The notes: generated by a model from the sequence alone, not told the origin. Shown: positions 1 through 10,904, counted from the stretch's first letter. The stretch: DNA of 20,000 nt from Chrysomallon squamiferum (GCA_012295275.1 CM022666.1:4487887-4507886), one strand, 5' to 3'. Numbers and translations: made by a program.

Positions 1-107
1 AATATGAAGTTTGACAGATATACAGGTTCTCTGACAGTTAATGGATCTGACTTGAGTTTTGCTTCAGGTTTGGCGAGCAAATTGCCACTCTCATAATCAG
101 CAGACAA
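1..107 (-). CDS. Possible exon, truncated at the window edge, unknown product
   Basis: On the minus strand this stretch is open for 35 codons and continues past the window edge. The translation has ordinary protein composition: it begins LSADYESGNLL, has AKPEAKLKSDPL in the middle and ends near VYLSNFI, with no low-complexity bias. The proposed start at 107 follows a pyrimidine-bearing stretch and AAG (AACAAG|TTG), in codon phase 0, which matches the phase-0 donor of the exon at 19278-19357. Weaker points: the AAG acceptor is not the preferred CAG, the same frame stays open further upstream to about position 153, so the start is uncertain, and a plus-strand frame is also open for about 30 codons. 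I do not recognise the protein. It could instead be a remnant of an old mobile element or a chance frame. Confidence 0.3.
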   Translation of the reverse strand, partial: MSADYESGNLLAKPEAKLKSDPLTVREPVYLSNFI

Positions 108-234
108 CTTGTTAAACGAGACTTTGGAGAGAGAATTTCTATTTTCTGTCTATTGACGCTCTGTAATGTGTTTTGCACACCTAAGGATAAAAATAATCCC
201 TTGAAATAGAGAACGAAACTGGGTTAGAGCGAAT
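108..234. other. Unique sequence upstream of the first GA array
   Basis: Mixed-composition DNA with no repeat. If 1-107 is a minus-strand exon, this is the 3' end of the intron before it; it contains the short pyrimidine tract TTCTCTCTCC (minus strand, about 126-135). Confidence 0.4.
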
Positions 235-245
235 GAGAGAGAGAG

Positions 246-319
<74 letters not shown>
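235..319 (+). repeat. (GA)n microsatellite
   Basis: About 40 GA units with one GC interruption near 248, followed by a purine-rich shoulder (GAGA, GAAA, GACA) to about 560. This array explains the SLSLSL frame on the minus strand. Confidence 0.97.
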
Positions 320-322
<3 letters not shown>

Positions 323-646
323 GGAAGAGATGGAAATGTAGAGAGAGACTAAAATAAGGGAAAGACAGAAAGAATGAAAGAGAGACAGAGAGACAGGAAA
401 GGAAAGAGAGAGACAACAGAAGAAATAAGATATTTTCTATATTTTAGGTAAAGTTGTTTTCTTAAAGACCTCAGGACAAAAATAATCTGTAAAGAGGAAA
501 TGAAAAAGGACTGAAAAGAACGAGATAGAAAGAAAACAGATGAATAAATGAGTAAGAATGAGAGAAAGAAAGAGGAAAAAATTGAGAACTATATATGTGT
601 GCAAGAACATATTTATGAATGAATGGATGATGTTACATATATTTAT
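320..646. other. Purine-rich degenerate shoulder, no gene
   Basis: AG-rich decaying repeat sequence with scattered AAAGAGA and GAATGA words, grading into AT-rich DNA. I see no splice-bounded frame or other feature. Confidence 0.6.
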
Positions 647-822
647 GATGTATGTGTGTGTGTATATGTATGTATGAACGTATGTATGTGTATGTATAAA
701 TATATATATATGTTTAATATGTATGTATGTATGTATGAATGTATATATTTATGTTTGTATGTATGAATGAATGAATGAATGAATGTATGTATGTCTCTAT
801 CTATCTGAATGTGTGTGTGTGT

Positions 823-871
<49 letters not shown>

Positions 872-903
872 TGTGTATATGTGTGTGTGTATATGTGTGT
901 GTG
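647..903 (+). repeat. Compound GTAT / GAAT / (TG)n microsatellite
   Basis: Imperfect GTAT tetranucleotides from about 647 to 763, a short (GAAT) run at about 764-785, then (TG)n with TA interruptions from about 811 to 903. Frames read as His-Thr or Cys-Val runs are translations of this repeat. Confidence 0.95.
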
Positions 904-1171
904 CATATCTGTACATGTGTATTCATGAGGACAACAAAATAACCTTGTACTTTTACCTGGCTGAACAGGTAGGTAATCAAGGTGAAAATAATAATATTTG
1001 TAATAACATGAGCCAAGAAGCTCAGGTAAATTCTTGGCAAAGTTTTACACCTTGTTTTTTTTTTGTTGTCAGCAAAGCTGCAAAGGAAGCATTGATCCAT
1101 TGAGACCCACTCAACTGTAGGAATATTAAAGAGAAAATTATTACAGAGCTGTATCATTATTATTGTTACTA
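904..1171. other. Short unique stretch, no gene seen
   Basis: Ordinary-complexity DNA, for example around 925-1110. A plus-strand donor-like site (ACAG|GTAGGT) lies near 968 and a T-tract followed by GTCAG near 1055-1071, but nothing pairs with them to define an exon. Confidence 0.4.
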
Positions 1172-1475
1172 CATGTACTTCATTATTATCATTAATAATA
1201 GCAGTGGTAGGTTAATATTGTTGAAGCTGTAGTGGTTGGAATAGTAGCAATGGCAGCGTTATTATTATATTTTTAATAATGTTGTTGTTCACGTTGTTGT
1301 TGAATCAAAATCATTTTTATTATTACTGATGTTGTTTTCGTGTGTCATTGTTATTATTATTATTATTACTTTTTAAAAAGTATTATTTTTATTGAATTTT
1401 TTTATTTTAATAATGTTGTTGTTATTATCTTTTCTTCTGTTTATTCTTTTTCTTCCTCTTATTTTTATTATTATG

Positions 1476-1574
<99 letters not shown>

Positions 1575-1625
1575 CATCGTTGTCATCATCGTCGTCGTCG
1601 TAGTAGTAGTAGTAATAGTAGTAAC
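1172..1625 (+). repeat. (TTA)n to (GTA)n compound trinucleotide array
   Basis: Degenerate TTA/TTG-rich DNA sharpens into a pure TTA run at 1478-1527, which switches abruptly to a GTA run at 1528-1574, then a mixed TCATCG/TCGTCG/GTA segment to about 1625. The junction without a spacer fits one array mutating into another. The poly-Ser and poly-Ile frames here are repeat artefacts. Confidence 0.95.
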
Positions 1626-2495
1626 AGTTTCAAATATTTATTTATATTTGCTTGCAAAATAAACCAACAAGCTAATTCTATATTTTCTAAATTTTGTTTT
1701 TGTCATCCAGATTGGTTTTCACAAACAAAACCAAATTTTTTTTTTTATCTAAACTTTATTACAGTTCATCCATATCGAAAACCTCAAAATTTCATACACG
1801 CACTACTATTCATATTTTTATTAAATCTTGTTCGTTATTTTTAACTAAACGGCCAAAACCTAAACAAACAACCACATTCTTATTATTTCCGTTAACAAAA
1901 AACCCTTCAGCTTTTTTGAGTCCTTTTTAACACCCAGAAGACAATAACTCTTTCTTCTTATTAACATGTGAGTTAGATTATCTTTTCCACTTCATCTAAC
2001 TAGTCACAAAAGTGAGGTAAAATATTCTCTGTTCCTTCAATGCAATAACACGGCAAATACTGTAAACAATAATTCCAAAAAAAAAATATATAAAAAATTT
2101 GCATTTGTTATCACCCTCCATCTTGCATAATGTGAACAAATTCTTTTTATCTGCTAATTCCATAATTGCATCCCTGAACAAGATAGGTGGGTGTGTAATT
2201 ATGGGTTGAAGGACTGTAACAGATTTTTAATTTTTTTTTTTTTTTTTTTTTAAACTCTGACTTTGTTGTAGGTGGCTTATAGACTGAGTACCCACTGACC
2301 TGATGTTGTTAATTATAGACAGGTTAAATCTGACACACACAAAAAAAAAAACCGACTGCTGTTCATGTCATCTCTGATGTCTAATCATGTTTTCTTGATG
2401 TAAGACGTGTTTACTAGGACACACAAAAAAACCTTGAAAGGAGGAGAAGAAAGAAACAGGATAAAGGGACAAAGCTTTAGAATAATGTCTGAAAA
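1626..2495. other. AT-rich sequence without a gene
   Basis: About 870 bp of AT-rich sequence with several homopolymers: a T9-T10 tract near 1736-1745, an A9 tract near 2078, a T21 tract at 2231-2251 and an A11 tract near 2341. The longest frames (61-78 codons) have no splice-site support and look random. Confidence 0.5.
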
Positions 2496-2560
2496 GAGAA
2501 GAGAGAGGGGGGAAGAAGAAAATAAGAAGAAGAAAGAAGAAGAAGAAGAAAAGGAATAAA
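2496..2560 (+). repeat. GAA-rich purine tract
   Basis: Imperfect GAA/AAG repeat within a broader AG-rich region (about 2440-2620). Confidence 0.75.
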
Positions 2561-2691
2561 ATAAAATGTTTAAATATGTAAAGAGATAAGGAGAAAGGGA
2601 AAAGACAGAGATGAAAGGTGATGCCAGAGGGAGAACGTAGGAGTAGAAAGATTATTGAACACAGAGTTTTAGATTATAGGCTCATGTCAAC

Positions 2692-2889
2692 AGACAGACT
2701 AACGATAACAGACAGACAGACACAGAAATGTTTAGATGGATGGATGGAGAGAGATAAAGATATATATAGTGAAAGAGAGATAGATAAACAGATAGACAGA
2801 CCGATAGATATATACACACATACATAGATATACAGAGAGAAAAGATAGATAGATAAGTAGATACATACATACATTCATATATACATACA

Positions 2890-2923
<34 letters not shown>

Positions 2924-2959
2924 CATATATACATACATTCAGATACATAGATAGATACA

Positions 2960-2991
<32 letters not shown>

Positions 2992-3064
2992 AAGATAGAA
3001 AAGGTAGACAGATAGATATACAGACAGACATATAGACATTTATAGATGGATGGATGGATGGATT
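2692..3064 (+). repeat. Compound GACA / GATA / CATA / GGAT array
   Basis: GACA units at about 2692-2722, GATG at about 2735-2748, GATA with AGAG at about 2755-2850, then CATA tetranucleotides at about 2862-2990 with TATA interruptions, GACA again near 3020, and GGAT at about 3044-3063. This is several related tetranucleotides arising next to each other. Hydrophobic Tyr/Cys/Met frames on the minus strand are translations of CATA. Confidence 0.95.
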
Positions 3065-3970
<906 letters not shown>

Positions 3971-4260
3971 GAGAGGGCATAAAAGTAGGTTAGAATGTGT
4001 AAGAAAAATATGAAAGGAAAAAGAGAAAAAGACAATGACAAATGAAGAAAAAGAAAAAAGAAAATGAACAAAAAAAATTAGAAAAAATATCTGTAGATAA
4101 ATAGATAAAGACAGCAAAAGATATCAAAGATAGAAAAATAAAGAGAAAAAGAAAGTCAGAAAAAGACATAGAAACAGAGAAATAGACACACACAAAGGGA
4201 CAGTTTCTGAGAGAAAAAAAAGAGTTAAAATCTAGTACAGAAAATAAAAATAAATTAAAA
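3971..4260. other. A-rich purine shoulder
   Basis: Decaying AAAGA-type repeat sequence trailing the GA array; nothing else seen. Confidence 0.6.
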
Positions 4261-4680
4261 ACAAATGCACCATTTGACAATAGAACATTCACGTTAATCA
4301 AATCCCAGAAGAACTGTCAGGATTAGTGATAAATCAACAGACACACGCTGAGACAGACCGATGCACAGACTGAAAGTTAATTACAAGGAGAATTCCAATT
4401 CCGAACGTGGGCTCTTCATTATTTATGTTCTCATTTTCCCCGGCTAAAACACCACAGTGTGCATATCCTCTTGCACCTTGTCTCGAATCTTCTCTTTAAT
4501 TATATTTAAACACAGAGACAGTCACCAGCAGATGGACAGACAGACAGAGATATGGACAGACAACGATGAAGCAATCTTCAACCATACCTCCTCACACCTG
4601 GACCTAATTCCGTTAAGAAAACCTCCGTGGAGATTGCATCCTGTTTCGTAGGGTGACAGACACACAGACAGACAGACAGT
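4261..4680. other. Higher-complexity unique island
   Basis: About 420 bp of mixed composition between purine repeats, including a TTAATTAC site near 4378, a CCCCGGC word near 4439 and GACA clusters near 4537-4556 and 4658-4679. No convincing splice-bounded frame. It could be neutral unique intron DNA or a regulatory island; only a cross-species comparison would tell. Confidence 0.35.
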
Positions 4681-4776
4681 TACTGAGAAACAATTTTTGA
4701 AATGTGAAACCAGTTTTAATGAAATCTCTTTTGACTTTGAGGCAAGTTGTTAAACCTTTCAGTGCACATCCGGTAC

Positions 4777-4804
4777 GCATAGAGAGAGAGAGAGAGAGAG
4801 AGAG
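4777..4804 (+). repeat. Short (GA)n microsatellite
   Basis: About 14 AG dinucleotides, flanked by unique sequence. Confidence 0.9.
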
Positions 4805-5026
4805 TCGAAAAGACAGAGGGAAATTATAATCATTAAAGAAATCAGTCATGAATTTAGTGTGTAGCAGACGAGTATTAGCTGTAATGAGATTGTGTTCTGA
4901 TATATGTGAAAGAAGAAGAGAGTGAGAGAAAGAAAAGGAGAGAGGAAGAAGGAAAAAGAAGGGATTGATGAAGGGAATCAAATAAACAGAGCTGTATGAA
5001 AAGAAAGAGAGAGAAAGGTATATGTA

Positions 5027-5121
5027 TAGATAGATAAATAGCACGAAAGATAGATAGATAGATATAGATAGTTAGATATACATAGATATATATAGATAGA
5101 TATATATAGATAGATAGATAT

Positions 5122-5178
<57 letters not shown>

Positions 5179-5184
5179 GAGAGA

Positions 5185-5258
<74 letters not shown>
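5027..5258 (+). repeat. (GATA)n followed by (GA)n
   Basis: Interrupted GATA/TATA units at about 5027-5124 run directly into GA repeats at about 5125-5258, with a few GATAGA and GATGGA interruptions near 5172-5190. The shared GA core suggests the GA tract and the GATA tract derive from each other. Confidence 0.95.
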
Positions 5259-5348
5259 TTTCTGAGTACACTTAGTAACATTTCTGTTAATCACACAATT
5301 AACGTCCTGACACTGAACTCAGTGTGCTTTTCCTCTTCACTGCCACGA

Positions 5349-5382
5349 CCCCCCAGTAACCTCTCCCCCTCTCCCCCTCCCC
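5349..5382 (-). promoter_or_regulatory. G-quadruplex-forming motif on the minus strand
   Basis: On the minus strand four guanine runs occur in 34 nt: G4 (5382-5379), G5 (5377-5373), G5 (5369-5365) and G6 (5354-5349), with loops of 1, 3 and 10 nt. That fits the general pattern for an intramolecular quadruplex with one long loop. If the window is transcribed from the minus strand, the motif would be in the RNA too. Confidence 0.5.
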
Positions 5383-5943
5383 ACACCGGATACAAAACGT
5401 GATAAAACTAATTTTTAATCTCAGAAACAAAATTCTACAATCGCTGGTCCTGCTACATATGTCTACATTTAACAAACTGGAATTTTACAAGATTATAATA
5501 ATGTAGGAATGAACGTCAATGTGTTATCCTGTGCCTTACTTCTTTTTATTTCTTATTTTTATCTTTTTATTTTATCATATTTCTTTCTAATTTGTAAAGA
5601 AATGTTGCAAATAAGTTAATCATGTCACTCTCTGATATCAGTTTTCATTTTACCTCCCCCCTTTGTTTTTATCATCCCCCCTTCCTGCTGCCACCTATTT
5701 CCTCCGTCACGCCCCACCTCATGCTCATCACCCCCCTCATTTTCTTCTTTTTTCACCCACAATATCATCATTTCCGTTCCCTGCTATGACCATACGTGCT
5801 TGCTTATTATAATACTTTTATTTGTTAATTTATTTATTGTTCTATTTTTTTAATTATTTATTTTAATAAAGTAACACAAAAATAATAATAATTTCATAAT
5901 TAATAAGGAATGGCTTTATTCCTGAAATTTATTTTCTAATGTA
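5383..5943. other. AT-rich and pyrimidine-rich DNA, no gene
   Basis: About 560 bp. C-runs near 5656-5661, 5686-5691 and 5731-5736 are too far apart for a compact quadruplex. The part from 5800 to 5920 is almost pure AT. Confidence 0.5.
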
Positions 5944-6058
5944 CTACTAAAATACTGTAAGATTATATATATCTATAAAAACATATACATACATATATAT
6001 ACATATACATATATATATATATATGTATAGATATATATAATTTTACAGTATTTTAGTA

Positions 6059-6059
<1 letters not shown>
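5944..6059. repeat. Long inverted repeat (34-bp arms, 48-nt loop)
   Basis: Left arm 5944-5977 begins CTACTAAAATACTGTAA; right arm 6026-6059 is its reverse complement except for one position (G5961 opposite T6042), which would still be a G-U wobble in RNA. The outer half of each arm is not simple-sequence; the inner half and loop are TA/CATA-rich. It could be a small fold-back or MITE-like element, or a local inversion of a repeat. No clear target-site duplication is visible, and a (CA)n tract begins immediately after the right arm. Confidence 0.9.

Positions 6060-6060
<1 letters not shown>

Positions 6061-6103
<43 letters not shown>
6061..6103 (+). repeat. (AC)n microsatellite
   Basis: About 21 perfect AC units starting right beside the inverted repeat at 5944-6059. 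Confidence 0.97.
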
Positions 6104-6104
<1 letters not shown>

Positions 6105-6400
6105 TTAATGATAATTACGAAGACAATAGCACAACCTGTAATTAAAGCTGAGATGCTGAATGCCAATCATCATAACGTTTTCCTCTCCGAAATGAAATCC
6201 ATCAGTTTTACTACTTAATTTCAAACATATCGCAGCATCTGATAAATTTGACTGAACACGCCAAGTCTGTGCCATGAACAAATGTCCAATCAGATTCACT
6301 GTAACCTTTTATCGCAGACTATTATGATCAATAGCTTACGAGATTGGTTATTGATGAAGTCATAAAAACAAAACATTCTTAAAAGCGTAAGTGTTACCCT
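6104..6400. other. Unique stretch, no supported gene
   Basis: Ordinary-complexity DNA. A 64-codon minus-strand frame (6105-6299) has mixed residue composition but no acceptor or donor pair and no recognisable motif, so I do not call it a gene. Confidence 0.4.
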
Positions 6401-6440
6401 CACCTACAGTGCAACCACGGTTAAACAGACACTGTAGGTG
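6401..6440. repeat. Short perfect inverted repeat
   Basis: CACCTACAGTG at 6401-6411 and its exact reverse complement at 6430-6440, with an 18-nt loop. The arms are non-repetitive. Confidence 0.7.
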
Positions 6441-6448
6441 TACCTGCA

Positions 6449-6451
<3 letters not shown>

Positions 6452-6495
<44 letters not shown>
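6452..6495 (+). repeat. (TTA)n microsatellite
   Basis: About 15 perfect trinucleotide units. Confidence 0.97.
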
Positions 6496-6829
6496 GTGGT
6501 TATTATAATGAATCTCCATGGTGTTTCATTGTCAGCCAACAGTGTTTATTTGTTATCTCTCTTTCAATAGAAAGATTGGGCTAAAGCTCATACTTAATTA
6601 TTAACAAAGTTTGTGTGTGTCAAGCTTATTGTTTTGTATTACGATAATATGAAATAAGAAGTATATTTTGATTGATTAGCAGTGTATGACTTATGTGGTG
6701 TACCTTCTCATGGGGTTTTGGCTGGAACTGGAAATAACTCAGTGGCATACTGAAGAAGATTAAGTAAATAAATAAATTTGTTATTGTTATCAATTACTTT
6801 TTAATATTTTTCATTTTCTGCCAAAGTTT
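6496..6829. other. Unique stretch, nothing identified
   Basis: Ordinary-complexity DNA, moderately AT-rich. A plus-strand acceptor-like TCTCTCTTTCAATAG ends near 6569 with no donor to match. Confidence 0.4.
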
Positions 6830-7313
<484 letters not shown>

Positions 7314-7957
7314 TGACTTGCCAAATGTTGCAGACTTCTGGAATGTTTTTGCTTCCCAAATGTTGCAGGCTTCATGTATGCAATACAACTTATGGAACAC
7401 AGTTGACTTCCCAAATGTTGTAGGCTCCTGTTAATGCTTTTTTTTTTACTTCTGTAAATGTTGTTTTTTTGTTTGTTTTTTTGGACTTAACAAATATTAT
7501 AGTCTTCTCGAATGTTTTATTTGACTTCTCAAATGTTGTAGGACTACTTGAATGTTTTATTTGAGACTTCTCAAATGTTATAAACTTCTGGAATGGTTTT
7601 TTTGACTTTTCCCAAATGTTTCAGACTTCTCAAATGTATTTTGACTTCCTAAATGTTATAGACTTCTCAAATGTTGTAAACTTCTGAAATGTTTTTTTTG
7701 ACTTCCCAAATATCATAAACTTCTGGAAAGTTTATTTGACTTCCCAAATATCATAAACTTCTGGAAAGTCTTTTTGACTTTTCCCAAATATTATTTCCAA
7801 AATGTCAATTTCCTGAATGTTGTACGACTTCCCTGAATGCTGCAGAACGTCTCGAACAATCATTGACTTCCTGACCATCGTATGACTTCCTGAATATTTC
7901 ATGAATCCCTGAACACAGTGACGTCATTCTGAACACTGTGCAACTTCCTGAACGTTT
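7314..7957 (+). repeat. Degenerate minisatellite, 18-19 bp half-unit, about 38 bp unit
   Basis: Two alternating related words recur: GACTTCYCAAATGTTRTA and AACTTCTGGAATGTTTTT. Together they make a unit of about 36-38 bp. There are on the order of thirty half-units over 640 bp. The best-preserved pair is an exact 35-bp copy at 7697-7731 and 7735-7769 (period 38). Toward the right (7800-7957) the core shifts to CCTGAATG/CCTGAAC, with more GC and more divergence. All frames contain stops. This is an old tandem array and does not look like a coding repeat. Confidence 0.92.
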
Positions 7958-7983
7958 GTTCTGCCTGAGATTGCACCCATTAC

Positions 7984-8010
7984 GACTGTCTACAGAGTCT
8001 GCAGACAGTC
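7984..8010. repeat. Small perfect hairpin
   Basis: GACTGTCT (7984-7991) pairs with AGACAGTC (8003-8010) across an 11-nt loop. A second small pairing, CCTCC with GGAGG, lies close by at about 8019-8042. No RNA family is recognised. Confidence 0.6.
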
Positions 8011-8042
8011 TTCTTTCACCTCCGATAATAACCTAATGGAGG

Positions 8043-8653
8043 CTGCATTTCCTTAAGTCTGCCTATTATCTGTCGATGGCTCGAGGCAAGAAAGAAAATT
8101 GCAGTAAATATAGTATCACAATGGTCAACGTTTAACTAGGTTTCATTTCAAATTGTTGTTCAATTTTTTTCTTTCTTTATTTTTCTTCATCTGCTACCAT
8201 CAATTTATTTTTTTTAATTTTTTTATATAATTTTTTTTTTTTTTGGCAATTCCATTTATGTTTTTGATATTGATAAAGTATATATTTCGTATTCAGATAT
8301 TCGTTTCATTTTCAACTGCTTCTCATCATAATTATTAATATTGTATTCTCATGTTTGCGTGTGTTACTGTATATTGTAATTGCTTATAAAATAAACCCAT
8401 ATATCCCACCTGTATTTAATGCTATCTCTAGCGATACCTTTGTTGGACCTATCAAATAACCGTAACTGTTAAGATATCGTTATACACATTCCGAGTTGTC
8501 ACAGTTATGTCAGACACACAGAGATGCTGCTACGCAGAACAAGTATTTGCTAAGTTTGCCATTTCTGTTTTTATCTTTAGTTATCTAAGGTCTTGTATTT
8601 CACACATGTATGTGACTATCACAGAATATACCTGTATTTAACACTTTTATTTT
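8043..8653. other. AT-rich and unique DNA, no gene
   Basis: T-rich homopolymer stretches at about 8161-8245, otherwise ordinary-complexity DNA. Several AATAAA-like words occur, as expected at this composition. No splice-bounded frame. Confidence 0.45.
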
Positions 8654-9364
<711 letters not shown>

Positions 9365-9407
9365 CCAAGCTAGACTAGTGCTTTTAACCACTGAGCTAAT
9401 CAACACC
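9365..9407 (-). mobile_element. tRNA-like head of a SINE, truncated (candidate)
   Basis: Read on the minus strand, 9398-9388 is TAGCTCAGTGG, a good match to the internal box A of RNA polymerase III promoters and to the D-arm of tRNAs. The flanking bases continue as GTTAAAAGC, giving a D-stem GCTC/AAGC with one mismatch. The anticodon arm is poor and the T-arm with box B is absent: the sequence runs into GA-rich DNA (the reverse of the CCCT/CT array) after about 35 nt. tRNA-derived SINEs are known from octopuses. The alternative is a decayed tRNA pseudogene or a chance match. Confidence 0.4.
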
Positions 9408-9689
9408 ACGAATAAACCCATCAACACCATCTGCTACAGCAGCACCTATTTTGCTAATCTGTACACAGCACTGTAAGTTAGATAATCTGAGGTATCAAGA
9501 GCCACCGTCGAATTAGGTACCATTTGTCTGATGGAGATTCATTTACACAGACACCAATTTGTGAGTCATTAGAAAGAAAAGAAAAACAACACTTTCTGTG
9601 CGTCTAGACGTGGATTGGAAGCGATTTGAAAAATAAGAGGAAAAAGAGAGGTGCAGTCGCAGAAATAGAACAACAAGAGACAGCTGCAG
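9408..9689. other. Unique stretch, nothing identified
   Basis: Mixed-composition DNA. A plus-strand acceptor-like stretch (TTTGCTAATCTGTACACAG) ends at 9468, and a GTAAGT word follows at 9473-9478, but the few bases between them do not make an exon. Confidence 0.4.
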
Positions 9690-9905
9690 AACAGGAAAAG
9701 AAATGAATAAGAATGAATGAGAGACAGAATGAATGAGAGTGTGAATGAGAGAGACAGTGAATGACAGAAAGAAGAGAGAGAAAGAGTGAATGAGAGAGTG
9801 AATGAGAGAAAGAAGACAGAAACAGTGAATGAGATAGAGAGAATAAGAGAAAGAAAGAGTGAATGTGAGAATGAAAGAAAGAAGATAGAAAGACAGAGAT
9901 AGACT
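9690..9905 (+). repeat. Degenerate GAATGA / GAGAGA minisatellite
   Basis: Words of the type GTGAATGAGAGA recur at irregular spacing of about 12-28 bp over roughly 200 bp, mixed with GAAAGAAAGA. It looks like an old purine array that captured a GAAT motif. Confidence 0.8.
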
Positions 9906-10150
9906 ATTTTCCATATATCACATTATCCATCATATGCTTTATTCAACGTACCAAATTATCCCTAGACTGTATCCAGTATACTGAAACATCCACAGACTTT
10001 ATCATATATATATATACATATACCAAATCATCACTAAACGCTGTCCATCATACAGAATCATTCTGTACTAGCTCATCCACACACACTTTGTCCTGTACAC
10101 TGAATAATTTCATGCATGCCAAGACTGACCTGGTTTTGTGCAGTGGTTAA
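9906..10150. other. Unique stretch with weak tandem tendency
   Basis: Words such as CCATATATCA, CATTATCCA, CAAATTATCC and CAAATCATC recur from about 9910 to 10080, suggesting a very decayed tandem repeat with period near 40-60 bp. No gene. Confidence 0.35.
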
Positions 10151-10286
10151 CAGGTACAGATGCCTGCTACAGGTGAGTCTGTTTACCTGTACATTTCGCA
10201 CCTGACTGTAAATCTTGCTCTGACATTTCATGTGACATGACACAGCCCTACCTGTTCCCTCGTTAACAGGTGTTATGACAGGTAGG
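10151..10286. promoter_or_regulatory. Cluster of seven CAGGTR / YACCTG sites within inverted repeats
   Basis: CAGGTA at 10151 and 10279, CAGGTG at 10170 and 10267, TACCTG at 10184 and 10249, CACCTG at 10199. Two pairs form perfect inverted repeats: 10168-10174 with 10185-10191 (7 bp) and 10247-10255 with 10278-10286 (9 bp). CAGGTG/CAGGTA are the sites bound by Snail and ZEB-type zinc-finger repressors in animals; function here is inference. The first and fifth hundred-bp parts share GTTAACAGGT, so part of the cluster may come from a local duplication. Confidence 0.4.
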
Positions 10287-10509
10287 TGGGTGTAGATCCA
10301 AGATGACAAAAGTGTAAAATTCTTGCAGCATAGTTTCTGTGTGGTACAGAAATAACTAATGAGGAATGATGTTTTATTTATGTATGTAGTTTTGTATGTA
10401 CACTTTCTCCTTGTCTGTCTGTCTGTCTGCCTGTCTCGCTCTCTCTCTCACCTATGTACATACATTTTATACAGATTTTTACTCACAACATACATGTATC
10501 TGTAAAAAG
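10287..10509. other. Unique DNA, short CTGT run
   Basis: Mixed sequence with a (CTGT)n run at about 10412-10436 followed by a short CT run. No gene. Confidence 0.45.
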
Positions 10510-10517
10510 ATGTGTGC

Positions 10518-10564
<47 letters not shown>

Positions 10565-10660
10565 TGTGTGTGTGTGTATGTCTGTATGTTTGTGTGTGCA
10601 TGAGTGATTGTGTGTCTGTGTATATGTGTGTGTGTGGGTGTGAATGTATTTGTGTATTTG
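10510..10660 (+). repeat. (GT)n microsatellite with degenerate tail
   Basis: Mostly pure GT from about 10517 to 10578 with TA interruptions, then GT-rich decay to about 10660. Confidence 0.95.
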
Positions 10661-10761
10661 CATACATATAAAATACTATTAAATTAAAAAATGTTTTGAA
10701 GATAGAAATTCAAGTCTTAGTAATACAGTGATATGTAATAATATATCTATCTACCATTTCT

Positions 10762-10763
<2 letters not shown>

Positions 10764-10814
<51 letters not shown>

Positions 10815-10827
10815 CATACATACATAC
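10764..10827 (+). repeat. (TA)n to (CATA)n compound microsatellite
   Basis: About 22 TA units up to 10810, continuing as CATA units to 10827. Confidence 0.96.
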
Positions 10828-10904
10828 GCAGACATGGAAAAAGGTTAACACAGTAAGCAAATATGTATTTAACTGCTGACAAAAAAAACAAAACAATTAT
10901 TTTC

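Noticed and set aside
5656-5736. Second G-quadruplex candidate from three C6 runs
   Set aside because: Runs are separated by more than 20 nt, too far for a compact structure.
6105-6299. 64-codon minus-strand frame with normal composition
   Set aside because: No flanking acceptor or donor, no recognisable motif; length is within chance.
9690-9905. Regular spacing suggesting a CRISPR-like array
   Set aside because: Units are degenerate purine words with irregular spacing and no conserved repeat plus unique spacer pattern.
10144-10172. Possible 29-nt plus-strand microexon between GTGCAG and AG|GTGAGT
   Set aside because: Signals are reasonable, but it is on the strand opposite to the better exon and made of the CAGGTR repeats, which mimic splice donors.
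10126-10172. Second tRNA-like box A (shares CAGTGGTTAA with 9365-9407)
   Set aside because: Only the 10-bp word is shared; no D-stem, anticodon arm or box B.
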